Source: Cylindrodendrum hubeiense (taxonomy: Eukaryota > Ascomycota > Sordariomycetes > Hypocreales > Nectriaceae). From it: a stretch of DNA of 35,385 nucleotides. Below the pieces are notes generated by a model, which was given only the letters and a program-made list of their open reading frames with translations, had not been told where the DNA came from and did no database searches. The stretch is taken from contig JAANBB010000415.1 in the NCBI GenBank assembly GCA_014621425.1, forward strand, positions 1 to 35,385. The letters are read 5' to 3'. This document shows positions 20,291-30,309 of the stretch, one piece after another (position 1 is the first letter of the stretch; every line of letters begins with the position of its first letter). The translations under genes and the position numbers were made by a program.

Positions 20291-21805
20291 AACAGGCGAA
20301 CTAGAAAGCTGCAATTGAAAAAGAGAGAGACTTCCTGGTGTTTGTATGATTGGCGCGTTGTGGTTTATGGGCTCTGGTGGTGCTCTCCCTGGTTTGCGTT
20401 TGGTGGGATCGGTTGAAGTAACTCGACGTCGAGCATGCCTTGAGCGTCAAATTGCAGGTACAACAATGAGACCTAGCTCGTATGAAGTGAAGCAACTGAA
20501 GCGGGAGAAGTCCTAGGACGAAAAATGGACCGAAGAAAGAAGAGGTCTGTTGTGGGACAGGCTGGGGTTGATGTTCCTGTCTGTCTGAGGCTCTATGTGA
20601 GGGAGAGAAACTGTGATTGACTGAGACAGCTTGATACCTTTCGGGCGCATCACCTCACTTGGCGCAGGCAGTAGCACTGTTGGTGGGGTGAGTCCAGGCG
20701 GAAAGAGAGACAAGACCGGAGATGAAATGAAGAAGAGGAAGGAGGAAAATCGAAGAGAGGGACAGGGCATGTCCCGGTCAGAGTCGAGCTGAGATGGAGT
20801 GATCGAGGCTGGACGGGTGTTTGCAGATGGTCCCGTCATCCCCACAAGATACTACTTGCGAGCAATTGGATGCTGGGCAATACTGTGCCGATTCGACCTG
20901 GCAAACGGTATGTTGCAGACTGAGCTTGGGGTTTGCTGTGCTGGAATCAGTGGGCACATACCCCGCAGCAGCAGCTCGACGTCACTGTGCACTACTACTA
21001 AATTGCGTGCGCGGACAGCCACGCATACTGTGTATCATTTTTTGGCGCCCCGTTTTCTTGCAGCTTCCATTTGCTCGCTGCTTGTTTGAAAGTGTGGCGA
21101 AGGCGGCCGCAACAGGTGACAGCGAGCAATTCGGGGGGCATGCATGAAAGCCGGAAGCAAAAGCGCCAGTAGTACCTGTATTCTGATGACCTACATGCAA
21201 ACCTAGGTAGTAGGCGGCTATTCATAGCCCCCCCTGCTTCTCATCTTCTCATTGGAATTCCGCCCGTAGCAAGGTTTCCGCCTCGCTTCTACCCTCGCGC
21301 AGTGAATGCAAACTTGCAAGGTTGGCCAAGGCAGCAAGGCTTATGAGCTGCATGTACCCACGACCCCCTGGAGCTATCCACTATCGCGTTTTTCCCGCTC
21401 CCTCGGGCCTCTGAGGCTGGAGTCTGCCCGTACTTGGTACCTCTTCACCTAGAGCTCAAGCCATCAGCCACATTCTCCGCTGGCTGGCTTTCCTTTGTCA
21501 TCGTCATACCAGGGAGCACCTCTCTCTTTCTTTACTCCGTTTCCTTCAACAATCATCATCTCCTACAATAGCGATACAACCTCCCTCTCCCAGGCCCCCC
21601 CCCCGACGCGCCTGCCCAACCGCCGCCCTCGGTACGATTGCAACTACACTCTCCTCGACGAAACCGCCGCGCTCCTCCGTCTCCCGTGTCTCCATTCTAT
21701 CTCCCAGGGCCCGTCCAAGGCTTCAGGCGCACGCTGTTGCCTTGTCCATCGGTTCGGGCGCCTCCTTTCAACACCATCTCGTCACCCAACGGGGTCGCCG
21801 TCGAC
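20291..21805. promoter_or_regulatory. Shared divergent upstream region of Cid1-like and TFIIF alpha genes
   Basis: These 1.5 kb separate two divergent starts. Landmarks are the splice-acceptor-like tract at about 20299-20325 (minus strand), a pyrimidine-rich stretch at about 21480-21620 and a C10 run at 21595-21604. The open TFIIF frame extends upstream to 21638, but only from a TTG. I see no supported gene in it. Confidence 0.55.
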
Positions 21806-23956
21806 ATGAGCGCGCCGCCTCCCGGAAACCCCAATGGCGTCCCTAGTCGCCCAAAGGCGAATCCCCTGAGGCCGATGCGCAAGAAGCCTCGCGGCAACCC
21901 GCTCGTTGCTGCGCGAAAGCCCGCCCCTAAGCCCACGTTGAAATCCAAGCCTCCAAATGGCTCAAAGCCCAATCTCGAAGAGAACCGCAAGAAATATGGT
22001 GGATGGTCCGAGGCGCCACCTCCTGGTGTTACCGACATCCCGATCATGACCACCAAGAAGGCGCTGCTCGATGGCATCCGTTATCACTTGATGAAGTTTT
22101 CTCAGGCAAAGCTGGATGACAAGCCCATCGACCCTGCCGACCAGGACGAATTCGCACGACCCGTTACTCTACATCGACGCGATGCTCGACAGCCTCCACC
22201 TGGCAGAACTGTTAAGGTTGAGGCTCCCGAGCAACCCCCAGTGGACGTGCTGGAGGCCGAGAGGATGGCCCAGGCCAAGGAGGATCGAGAAGTCCAACGG
22301 GCAGTCGACCAGGCCAAGATTGCCCCTGTTGCCAAGGACCTCAACCCCAAGCGACCCAAGAAGCAAAAGGAAGAGAAGACAAACTTCAACAGAGCCCCAA
22401 AGACTGTGGCAGCCAAGAAAGAGTCTGATCTCCGATACGAGGAGGCACTTCCATGGCATCTCGAGGATGCAGATGGCAAAAACGTATGGGTCGGAAGCTA
22501 TGTTGCTGCTCTTTCTGAGGCAAACGTCGCCTTCATGATTGACAAGTCCGTATTTCGCATGGTCCCTCTCGAGAAGTGGTATCGATTCACGTCAAAGCCT
22601 CCATTCCAGCCATTCACCATCGACGAGGCGGAAGCGCTCATGAGCAAGAAGGTCGTTGCTGGTCGTTGGGTCATGAAGGACGAAGAGCGGAAGGCAGGTC
22701 AGCAAGACGTGGAAGCCACTCGTCAGGCACTGTACGGACGTGGGCCGATGATCAAGACGGAAAGTGACACGTTCCGAGCTGCATCGCGATTGGAGAAGAT
22801 GGACCATGATGAGATCGACATGTCAGGAGATGAGTTCCAGGACGATGATGAGACGCCCAATTTCGAGCGCAACGTGGATGACGAAGATACCAAGGATTCC
22901 AAGGACCGCATCCGTCGAGAGCAACTTGGCGCCAATTTGTTTGGCGACGGCGATGAACAAGAAGTGGACAGGGAGCTGAAGGCGGAGTTGAGAGAGGAGC
23001 TTGAGCGGGAAAAGTATGGCAAGGCGACCAAGAAGGCCCTTATCAAGCGAGACCGCGAGATGGTCTATGAAAGTGACAAGTCCCAAGATAATCCTTGGAG
23101 CAGCTCGGTAAGACTGACTGGTGATGATCTGTGTCACAGTTCGGATTGTGCTAACTTTACGTAGTCGGAGGATAACTCTTCTGACGACGAAGATGAGGAT
23201 AAAGACAAGGATAAAGACAAGAAGGAGGATGATGACAAAAAGGAAGACGATGACAAGAAGGAAGGCGCAGGAAAGGATGGCGACGGCAAGGATAAGGCTA
23301 AGGGTTCCAAGGGCACCTCGACGCCACTGGGGAAGACCAAGTCCGATCCCGCCAAGAAGGGCAAGTCACTCAAGCGACAAGGCTCTCCAGCCCTCTCGGA
23401 ATCGAGTGGCAACGAATCCTCGAGAAAGAAGTTGAAGAAGACGGCCACGCCTGCTACGGGGAGTCGTGCGGGTACACCTCTCCCACAAGGCGCTGCCATG
23501 CGGCGATCCAAGATGGGTGCTGGTTCCGGTAGTGACGGTGAGGCTACTGGCGGTGAAATGTCGGACGGCGCTGGCCCCAAGAAGAAGAAGCTGAAGCTCG
23601 TGAGCAGCAGCGCCCGAGGTACACCCTCGGCGTCTAGGGCTGGCAGTCCTATTCCAACTCAAGGTGGTAAGTGCTTAACCCAGAGAACTTTTGAAGACCT
23701 TCGACCTGGCTTTCTAGACCATATGGCTAACGTAGACTGGTTAGGTGCCTCCCCTGGCCCGTCCGGCTCTGGAATCGAGTCGTGGGAGATTTTGGAAAAG
23801 ATCCCTGCTGAGGGTATCGTTATTGGCGACTTGATCAAACAGTTCCAAGGACGCGTTGGAGAGAAGCCTGGACAGATGCCTAAGGGGGAGTGGATCAAGC
23901 TCGTCAAGCAAATCTGCGAGTATGGACCGGATAAGCGGCTGCGACGCAGGCGATGA
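21806..23956 (+). CDS. TFG1: Transcription initiation factor IIF, alpha subunit (Tfg1/RAP74)
   Basis: This is the large subunit of TFIIF, which binds RNA polymerase II and stabilises the preinitiation complex. Three exons are read: 21806-23107, 23165-23666 and 23745-23956, giving 671 aa. The N-terminal part is basic and Pro-rich. The RAP74 dimerisation region is visible from about residue 208 (LRYEEALPWHLED) through VWVGSYVAALSEANVAFMI and VPLEKWYRF. Next comes a long charged centre, including an Asp/Lys repeat tract just after intron 1. The last about 65 residues form the C-terminal winged helix (SWEILEKIPAEGIVIGDLIK, then WIKLVKQICEYG), known in the family to contact the Fcp1 phosphatase. 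The first in-frame ATG at 21806 was chosen. Intron 2 (78 bases) has no in-frame stop. Confidence 0.95.
23185..23266 (+). repeat. Asp/Lys low-complexity tract in TFIIF alpha
   Basis: Codons for DEDKDKDKDKKEDDDKKE-type sequence form an imperfect GAT/GAC-AAG repeat at the start of exon 2. It belongs to the charged linker between the two folded ends of the protein. Confidence 0.75.
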
Positions 23957-24257
23957 GCAGGCGATGTATGAGTTGGTCTGGTATAGACATGTTGCTTTCG
24001 TACGTTTCAATTCTTGAATGGCGCGGTATAGGACAAAGTTCCCGCTGCCTAGAGAGAGAATTGGGCATTGAGAGGTATGGGAGAGGTTGGGCCTCATGAA
24101 TAGGCTCTGAGCCCAATGTTTTAATATACTTCATTATCTTGCACCGGGACCGTTAAAAACCTGTGCAGAAGCCTAGTCATGATGATATTATATGCTCTGG
24201 CATGTCCCAAGCGAAGCTCCATAATGGGTATAAACGTGTGCTACTATAAACATTCTT
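23957..24257. other. Convergent intergenic region (TFIIF alpha and Bud13 3' ends)
   Basis: 301 bases lie between facing stop codons and are expected to hold both 3' UTRs. I see no other feature. Confidence 0.5.
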
Positions 24258-25238
24258 CTATTCATCCATCTGCCACGAATAGTCCAGACCCTTATTCCTT
24301 TCCCGGCGGTTGATGGCCTTGAACCTCTCTCCCTCGAACCCATTAGCGCGATCAACTCCATCCCACCGGTACCCTGGCTTGATACCATAGCGGTTTGGCG
24401 GAGCTGCGCCTGCGTACACAGGCTTCCGCTTCGACTTTTTGCCCTTGCCACCTGTGTCCTTCTTCTCGGCCATGAACTCCATCATCGGGTCATTCCACCG
24501 CTCTTTTTCTTTGAGCTCGTCGTTCATCTCCTCGTCGTTGACGGTTCGCGCAAACTTCATCAGCTTGGCGTCCTCGAGCTTCTCGCGCCGCTTCCGGGCC
24601 TCTTCGAGCTGCACGTCGCCCTTGAGCGCCTCGACGGCGGCTCGTTCCTTCTCCTCTGCCTCGGCGGCTGCGCGGCGCGCTTCGGCGCGTTTCATTGAGA
24701 TGTCGATGCGCCGGCCGGTGGCGTCTCGGTATACCGTCTCCTCCTCCTTTGCTGATTTGCGGTGGCGCTCGAAGTCTTCACGCTCTTCTCGTTGTCGTCG
24801 TTTTAGCTGGGCGGAGACCGTCGCAGCGCTTTGTAGTCCCGCGTGGGTTCCGTCGCTCATCTTTATCACGCCGCCTTCTTCTTCCACCACGGGCATCTCG
24901 TCTTCGGCATCCTTTGATGCATCGTTTTCGGCTGCTGCGGACGCGAGGATCGCATCGGCTGCGGCGCTGTCGTCTTTTCCTGCATCACCTGCGTCGCCGC
25001 CAACCGATTTCCAGTTGCTCTTCTTGGCTTTGCGGAACTCTGCAGATCTACCCGTTACTGTTACGGGACCGTCCTCGGCTGCGTCGTCTTGGTTGTTGGT
25101 GCCCCAGGCCGAATCTTCGTCGTCGTTGATGACCAGGCCAGCTGGCTCGGCGCCGCGCTTGCGCTTGCGCTTCTTGGAGGGTTTTGGGTCGGCGACCAGG
25201 TATCGCGTGGCGAGATACTCTGTGAGGTCTGAGGGCAT
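24258..25238 (-). CDS. CWC26: Pre-mRNA-splicing factor Bud13/Cwc26 (RES complex)
   Basis: Bud13 is a scaffold of the RES complex, with Snu17/Ist3 and Pml1, which helps spliceosome activation and pre-mRNA retention in the nucleus. It is a single-exon gene of 326 aa starting at the ATG at 25238; the frame extends upstream only from a TTG. The N-terminus [14 protein letters not shown] is typical of the family and is followed by a basic stretch (KKRKRKRG). The middle is Ala/Asp/Glu-rich, and a helical charged region starts at [11 protein letters not shown]. The C-terminus carries the hallmark [20 protein letters not shown] and ends [13 protein letters not shown]. It shares a 510-base upstream region with Trs85. 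Confidence 0.95.
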   Translation of the reverse strand: MPSDLTEYLATRYLVADPKPSKKRKRKRGAEPAGLVINDDEDSAWGTNNQDDAAEDGPVTVTGRSAEFRKAKKSNWKSVGGDAGDAGKDDSAAADAILASAAAENDASKDAEDEMPVVEEEGGVIKMSDGTHAGLQSAATVSAQLKRRQREEREDFERHRKSAKEEETVYRDATGRRIDISMKRAEARRAAAEAEEKERAAVEALKGDVQLEEARKRREKLEDAKLMKFARTVNDEEMNDELKEKERWNDPMMEFMAEKKDTGGKGKKSKRKPVYAGAAPPNRYGIKPGYRWDGVDRANGFEGERFKAINRRERNKGLDYSWQMDE

Positions 25239-25748
25239 CGTGGTGGTGTGATAATGGCAACAGTGAAGCGTTGAGCTTGACGATGTACAAGGCTTCAAGA
25301 TCCCAGATGCTCAAGCTCCTGGCTCACATGCAGTTTATGCAGGTACCGGAATGCGACGCCGGGCACCCCGGTACAGCAATGTGGGGGCCCTTGAAGCCGC
25401 CTAGCCATGCTGGGTAAAGTCAGCTACGTCCCCGGCCTTATGAGGTAAGACGCGGCACCAAGCTGTCTGGTAGATGAGGTACGTACCGAATCATCAGCGA
25501 CAGTCCTGAGTCCACATTGTCGCCCGACTCCTGTGAGAGATGATAATTGAGCGCGCCGGCTTTCCTTTCCGCTGAGACTCAGACCCGCCCGGGCTACGAC
25601 TGCAGTAACAATATCATGCAGAGCCGGATCTTGGCCTCGTCACCCTGCTACCTTCCGCCCTCCCCCACGTGCGCATCGTGAATCCGCTCCGCCCTCAGCG
25701 GCATCGCAACCACCTACCGACGACACTACCCTCCCCGAAGTCGCCTTC
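25239..25748. promoter_or_regulatory. Shared divergent upstream region of Bud13 and Trs85
   Basis: 510 bases separate the divergent starts and presumably contain both promoters. I see no clear TATA box and no additional gene. Confidence 0.55.
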
Positions 25749-28061
25749 ATGCCACAGCCTCTCCAAGATGAAAGCCCGCCGACGGAACCGCTCCAGGCAT
25801 TGCCCATGGCAGCCTCGGCCATGAAGTTCCCCAAGACGCGGCACTCGACGTCCACCATTGAGTCGCTGCCCCTGTCCAGCTCCGAGACGACACTGCCATT
25901 CCGCCGCTCCAACCCCTCGAGGGCTTCGCTGTACGCATCGACGCTGTCGCCACCTGGCTCCAGGTCGATCTCTCCGGCCGGCCGCGGGTCGCCATCCCGG
26001 GTCCTCTCCAACACCGTGTTCGATTCCCGGCCGCCCCGATCCCCCACCTCCAATGCCGGAGACAGCCCGGCCGAGCCGCTGAACCTCATTCTCAAGGCGT
26101 TCGTCCCACACGTATCCATCTACGCCTCCGAGGATACTGAGGCTTTGATGAGCGACAAAGGGTTTCAAAATGGTCTATGGGAGCTTCTGCGGCCCTTCGG
26201 CGAGGATCTCCAGGGCAAAGTGACGATTCGGGACAGTAATGGGTTGAGCCGAACTACTGAAGACTTCTCGATTCGATTCACGAGATTCGGCCACGATATT
26301 GAACACCCCGACCCCAAGGTCTCAGGCCTCAAGAATTCACCGCCCACACAAGGCCAAACTGGGAACCAGGCAAGCACGGCACGGGACAAACAGCTTCTCG
26401 CCAGCGTCGAAGCCGTGGTAGAGCGGCACTTGTCCTACGCCGAGGAGTCGTTTGCGGCCGTGCCGCAGGGCCCCTTTGCGGGGCAGGGCTCGGACAGTGA
26501 GGAGACATCGCCATATTACGCACTTTATCTACGACGCCTATTGTCAGGATTCCAAATTTCTCCTCATGAGACGTTTGCACACCCGGTGGCCTGTGTCATT
26601 GCCATCAGCTCCCGAAATCCGAACCCCATCGAAGAGCTTCGGAGGCTATACTCGGAGACCAGCCAAGGAGACAAGAAGCTGCCTATATGGGTGGATGGCG
26701 ATTATCTTCGATACTATGTCCTGATTCACGATGAAGAAAAGGACGACATTACGCGCTCAATGGGACTTTTTGACCAGATGAAGCGACATCTTGGACTCCA
26801 CTGCCACCTCTTGAGGCTGAGAAGTAGCTCGAGCGCTGAGACGGACGACGACAGCATACCGCTTCCTCGAAGTGACTGGATGTCGGCCACTGAGGAACTA
26901 GAGGATATCCGTCAAAGTCAGGACGATGAAGACTTCGAGGACCCAACGATGCACATCTATGAATCCGATGCCACGGCCATCCGGACCTTTGTACGGGAGA
27001 TGGTGACACAGTCCATTGTTCCCACAATGGAGCGACATGTATCCATCTGGAATGACCAAGTTGCTTCACGGCGAAGGGGACTCACAGGGCGGTTCATGAA
27101 CCTTTCAAGGAAATGGGCGTTCGGAGGTAGCTCACGGTCCTCGACTGGCAACTCGAGTAGTTCAAGGGACACCTATAACATGGCGGGATTCTACCAAGCT
27201 GAAGCCCCAGAGGCTATCATGAGGAAACTGGCCGACTATGCCTTCATGCTGCGCGACTGGAAGCTGGCGCACTCGACATACGATCTGTTGCGATCCGACT
27301 TTAGCGATTCCAAGGCGTGGAAGCACCATGCTGCAGCGAATGAGATGGCCGCTGCGAGTCTCCTCATCATGCCACAGCATATGTCATCTAAGACTCGTGC
27401 GGAGACGATCGACCAAATGCTAGAGGCTGCCTTCTATTCCTACAACACCCGCTGTTGTGCTCCTTACGGTGCTTTGCGGAGTTTGACGCTCGGTCTCGAA
27501 CTCCTGCGATTGCGAGGCGGGACGAACATTGACGACGCTGGGCGATGGGGAATCCGATTACTGGAGTCAAAGATCCCTGGAAGTATCGGCGATGCGTTCA
27601 TGAAGGAGCGACTGGGTATGTGCTATGCTTCCAAGCAAGGTGTGGGAAGCTGGCACTGGGGATCGCGTCGTCGCAAGTCAGCGGCGTGGAGCGTACTGGC
27701 CGCCGATGCCTGGCTTCAACAGTCCAAGCACATCCAAGCTCGACAATGTCTAGATGAGGCCCACGGGCGGTACGCGACGCTACCGTTCAAGGATGGAATC
27801 CTCAAGTTTGATGCGGCGGGCGATTTCATGGCATCCCTCCAGAACAGCCTCGCCGAGTCTCCGGATACGTCAGACAACGAGGAGGGTGCTGCAGATGACG
27901 ATGACGCCCACATCGACGAGGAGAGTGAGGCGTTGACGGATCTGCGCTTGCGACGTGTCAGCACCGTGGGCATGGTCGGCTTGGAGACTGCACCGCTGCA
28001 TCGGGATGCGTCGGCCGAGGAGGAGGCCTCTGAGGCTGGCGCACAGAAGGATTTTGATTAA
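25749..28061 (+). CDS. TRS85: TRAPP complex subunit Trs85/TRAPPC8
   Basis: Trs85 is the TRAPPIII-specific subunit that directs the Ypt1/Rab1 exchange factor to autophagy and early secretory membranes. It is a single-exon gene of 770 aa from the ATG at 25749. The first about 115 residues are Ser/Pro-rich and probably disordered. The conserved part begins at LNLILKAFVPHVSIYAS and continues through HPVACVIAISSRNPNPIEELRRLY, the PIWVDGDYLRYYVLIHDEE segment and FVREMVTQSIVPTMERHVSIWNDQV. An alpha-solenoid-like region follows (YAFMLRDWKLAHSTYDLL onward). The C-terminal about 80 residues are acidic. The length is slightly above yeast Trs85 (about 700 aa). Confidence 0.93.
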   Translation: MPQPLQDESPPTEPLQALPMAASAMKFPKTRHSTSTIESLPLSSSETTLPFRRSNPSRASLYASTLSPPGSRSISPAGRGSPSRVLSNTVFDSRPPRSPTSNAGDSPAEPLNLILKAFVPHVSIYASEDTEALMSDKGFQNGLWELLRPFGEDLQGKVTIRDSNGLSRTTEDFSIRFTRFGHDIEHPDPKVSGLKNSPPTQGQTGNQASTARDKQLLASVEAVVERHLSYAEESFAAVPQGPFAGQGSDSEETSPYYALYLRRLLSGFQISPHETFAHPVACVIAISSRNPNPIEELRRLYSETSQGDKKLPIWVDGDYLRYYVLIHDEEKDDITRSMGLFDQMKRHLGLHCHLLRLRSSSSAETDDDSIPLPRSDWMSATEELEDIRQSQDDEDFEDPTMHIYESDATAIRTFVREMVTQSIVPTMERHVSIWNDQVASRRRGLTGRFMNLSRKWAFGGSSRSSTGNSSSSRDTYNMAGFYQAEAPEAIMRKLADYAFMLRDWKLAHSTYDLLRSDFSDSKAWKHHAAANEMAAASLLIMPQHMSSKTRAETIDQMLEAAFYSYNTRCCAPYGALRSLTLGLELLRLRGGTNIDDAGRWGIRLLESKIPGSIGDAFMKERLGMCYASKQGVGSWHWGSRRRKSAAWSVLAADAWLQQSKHIQARQCLDEAHGRYATLPFKDGILKFDAAGDFMASLQNSLAESPDTSDNEEGAADDDDAHIDEESEALTDLRLRRVSTVGMVGLETAPLHRDASAEEEASEAGAQKDFD

Positions 28062-28654
28062 TAGGTCGCAGCTAGAAGGGCCGAGCTGGAAGATTAACGA
28101 AAGCATCATGACAACTTTTGGTTGGGACGAGCCATATAGAGAGAGACAGCACTGTAACGGGAAGGTTTCGGGGCGCTCCAAAAGAGCGCATGTGGCTTGG
28201 GGAATATATCATTATTATTATTCTTGACACCTGTGTGTCTGCCTCGTGTCGCCAAGTCATCGAGATGTCGAAGCTATTCGGCTTGAAGGAAGGGGTACGC
28301 GGATGCTGACCTGGACTTGGATCCCTGAAGTTCTAGGCGGCTGCAGGGGGGTTAGCGGCCTGGCTATCGTTTCCTCCACTGATAACTAGTGGATGACGCG
28401 CTGGTAGTTAAGGCCTAAACCCGCGTGCCCCATTGTCCCTGACGACAGCAACCCCACCATAGGTTCGTTTACTTACGTGCCTTTGTTCACCACCATTCAC
28501 GATTCGCCTTTCGTCATCGTCTTCCACACGTGGACATCAGCTTCAACGTGCCGCCAAACCCAACCTGCTCTGTTGCTCCCGGCTTGTTGCAGAGAAGCAC
28601 CGTATTTTCAAGTCCGGGCTGCGCAACTGCGCTGCGGCAACTACACTGTGCACC
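28062..28654. other. Intergenic: Trs85 3' UTR and Chm7 promoter
   Basis: 593 bases lie between tandem genes. No tandem repeat or TATA box stands out, and no additional gene is supported. Confidence 0.5.
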
Positions 28655-30141
28655 ATGGGTGAGCTCGCCGACTACCTCGTCAACAACGACCCCAGCTTCC
28701 GCAAGTAAGCGGACCTCCGTCGCAGGTTCAACCCGCAGCCCGCTGACATTGTTTATCTAGGTCGCGATTACCAGCTCTCTACTCCGACTTCCGACCACAG
28801 CGAACGCTCAACCCAGATGGCTACGCCGCGAACGTCTCAGCCTGGCGCCAGGCCCTCTCCCACATCGCAGCGCGCGGCCTCGTCTCGCACCGTGGCTCAA
28901 GCCCAAATCTCTTCGCCCTTTCTATCGACGACTCTCTCCTCCGCTCGCTAGGGAACAAGGAATTCGGCCAGCCGCTCGCGCTCGGCACAGTGGTGCGCGA
29001 GGCGGCGGCAGAGCGAGAGTTCATCCCCCTCCAGGACTTCAATAAGTCGCAGCAGAACATCTACACCCGCACCTGGGCGGGCGTGCCGTGGGCGGTAATG
29101 GGCTGGACCCTTCGCCAGTTAGGCGTCTTGGATCCGTCGAGGGGAGATGACAAGGTGCCCGTTGGCCAGTTCGTGGTCATCAAGAACCTCGAGGCGGCGG
29201 CTAAGGAGCTGGGCGACCTTATGGCTGACAAGAGTTCTCGCTTCGATCGCATATTCACCAAAGCGCAGTTCCAAAAGGCGTTCACATCCACTCTCGTTAA
29301 GGGCCAGCGCTTATCAGAGACCGACTTAGAGGTACTACTAAAGTTTCTCTCGAGGGATAAGGGCGCAATCGAGTACGATGGACAGACTATCCGAATCAAG
29401 GGATCAGGGGATCAGGGAGGCATCACAGAGGAGGACTCCGCCATAGCCTCACTCAAGGAACTAACCGAGAGCCTGAAACACCAAACAGACCTCCTTAACA
29501 AGCGCATCGACGAGTTGGCCCAGGCCGCCAAGGACGCCGTCACCCGGAAGAATCGTGTTGCTGCCCTTGCTGCTCTCAAGTCCAAGAAAACGGCCGAGGC
29601 GTCCCTTGCGACGCGCTATGCTACCCTCAACCAGCTCGAGGAAGTTGCTGCCAAGATTGAGCAGGCCGCCGACAATATCCAACTTGTCAAGGTCATGGAG
29701 GCGTCGGGCGGCGTCCTCAAGAGCCTGAATACGCAAATCGGTGGTGCGGACCGCGTCGATGCCGTCATGGATCGCGTCCGCGAGCAGATGACTGCGGCGG
29801 ACGAGGTCGGTGCTATCTTGGCCGAGTCGACTGGCGCCGTTGTGGACGAGGGCGAGATCGACGACGAGCTCGAGGCCATGATGGCGCAGGAGCACGAGAA
29901 GGAAGCCGAGGTGCTGCGCCAGAAGCAGGCTGTCGAGGAGAAGGCGCGAAAGGAGCAGGAGACCAAGGAGGTGATCGAGCTGCAGAAGAGGCTCGACGAG
30001 CTGCCCGAAGTTCCTGGCGAGCTACCAGTTGGAGAGAAGGAGGGCACACCAACCTCGCAAACGGGTATTGCGAACTTGTCGATCAAGAAAGGGGAAGATA
30101 CACAGGCAGAGAAGGAGGCACAACTTTTACCAGCAGTATGA
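28655..30141 (+). CDS. CHM7: ESCRT-III-like protein Chm7/CHMP7
   Basis: Chm7 is the nuclear-envelope ESCRT-III adaptor, recruited in other fungi by LEM-domain inner membrane proteins for envelope sealing. A short first exon (28655-28704, 16 codons plus 2 bases) is joined over a 56-base intron to 28761-30141, giving 476 aa. The N-terminal half, including SRLPALYSDFRP and WAGVPWAVMGWTLRQLGVL, fits the winged-helix part of CHMP7. From about residue 245 the Snf7-type helical core follows (KELTESLKHQTDLLNKRIDE, then ALAALKSKK). GEIDDELEAMM is the conserved acidic helix of Snf7 proteins. The C-terminus is Glu/Lys-rich coiled coil. The start codon is supported by the conserved short N-terminal segment. 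Confidence 0.92.
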
Positions 30142-30309
30142 TCACGTATTTAGTTGCTCATTATGGATTGGGATATACGTCGGCGTTTGGCGGTTGTCAT
30201 TGGCGTGTCATTAGAGTGTACATATATATACATAATCACCTTGACTTGGTATCTCATTTAATTCCTATCCTCGCCTGCCCGTTGAAAGTGCGCCCCACAG
30301 ACCATGTCA
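30142..30309. other. Short convergent spacer (Chm7 and Rad18 3' ends)
   Basis: 168 bases with an AT-rich stretch (tacatatatatacataat, 30219-30237) probably serve as 3' UTR and poly(A) region for both genes. Confidence 0.5.

Noticed and set aside
24439..25251. A 270-aa Ser-rich plus-strand frame opposite Bud13
   Set aside because: It is a shadow of the charged, Ala/Glu-rich Bud13 coding sequence; the minus strand has the clear family motifs.
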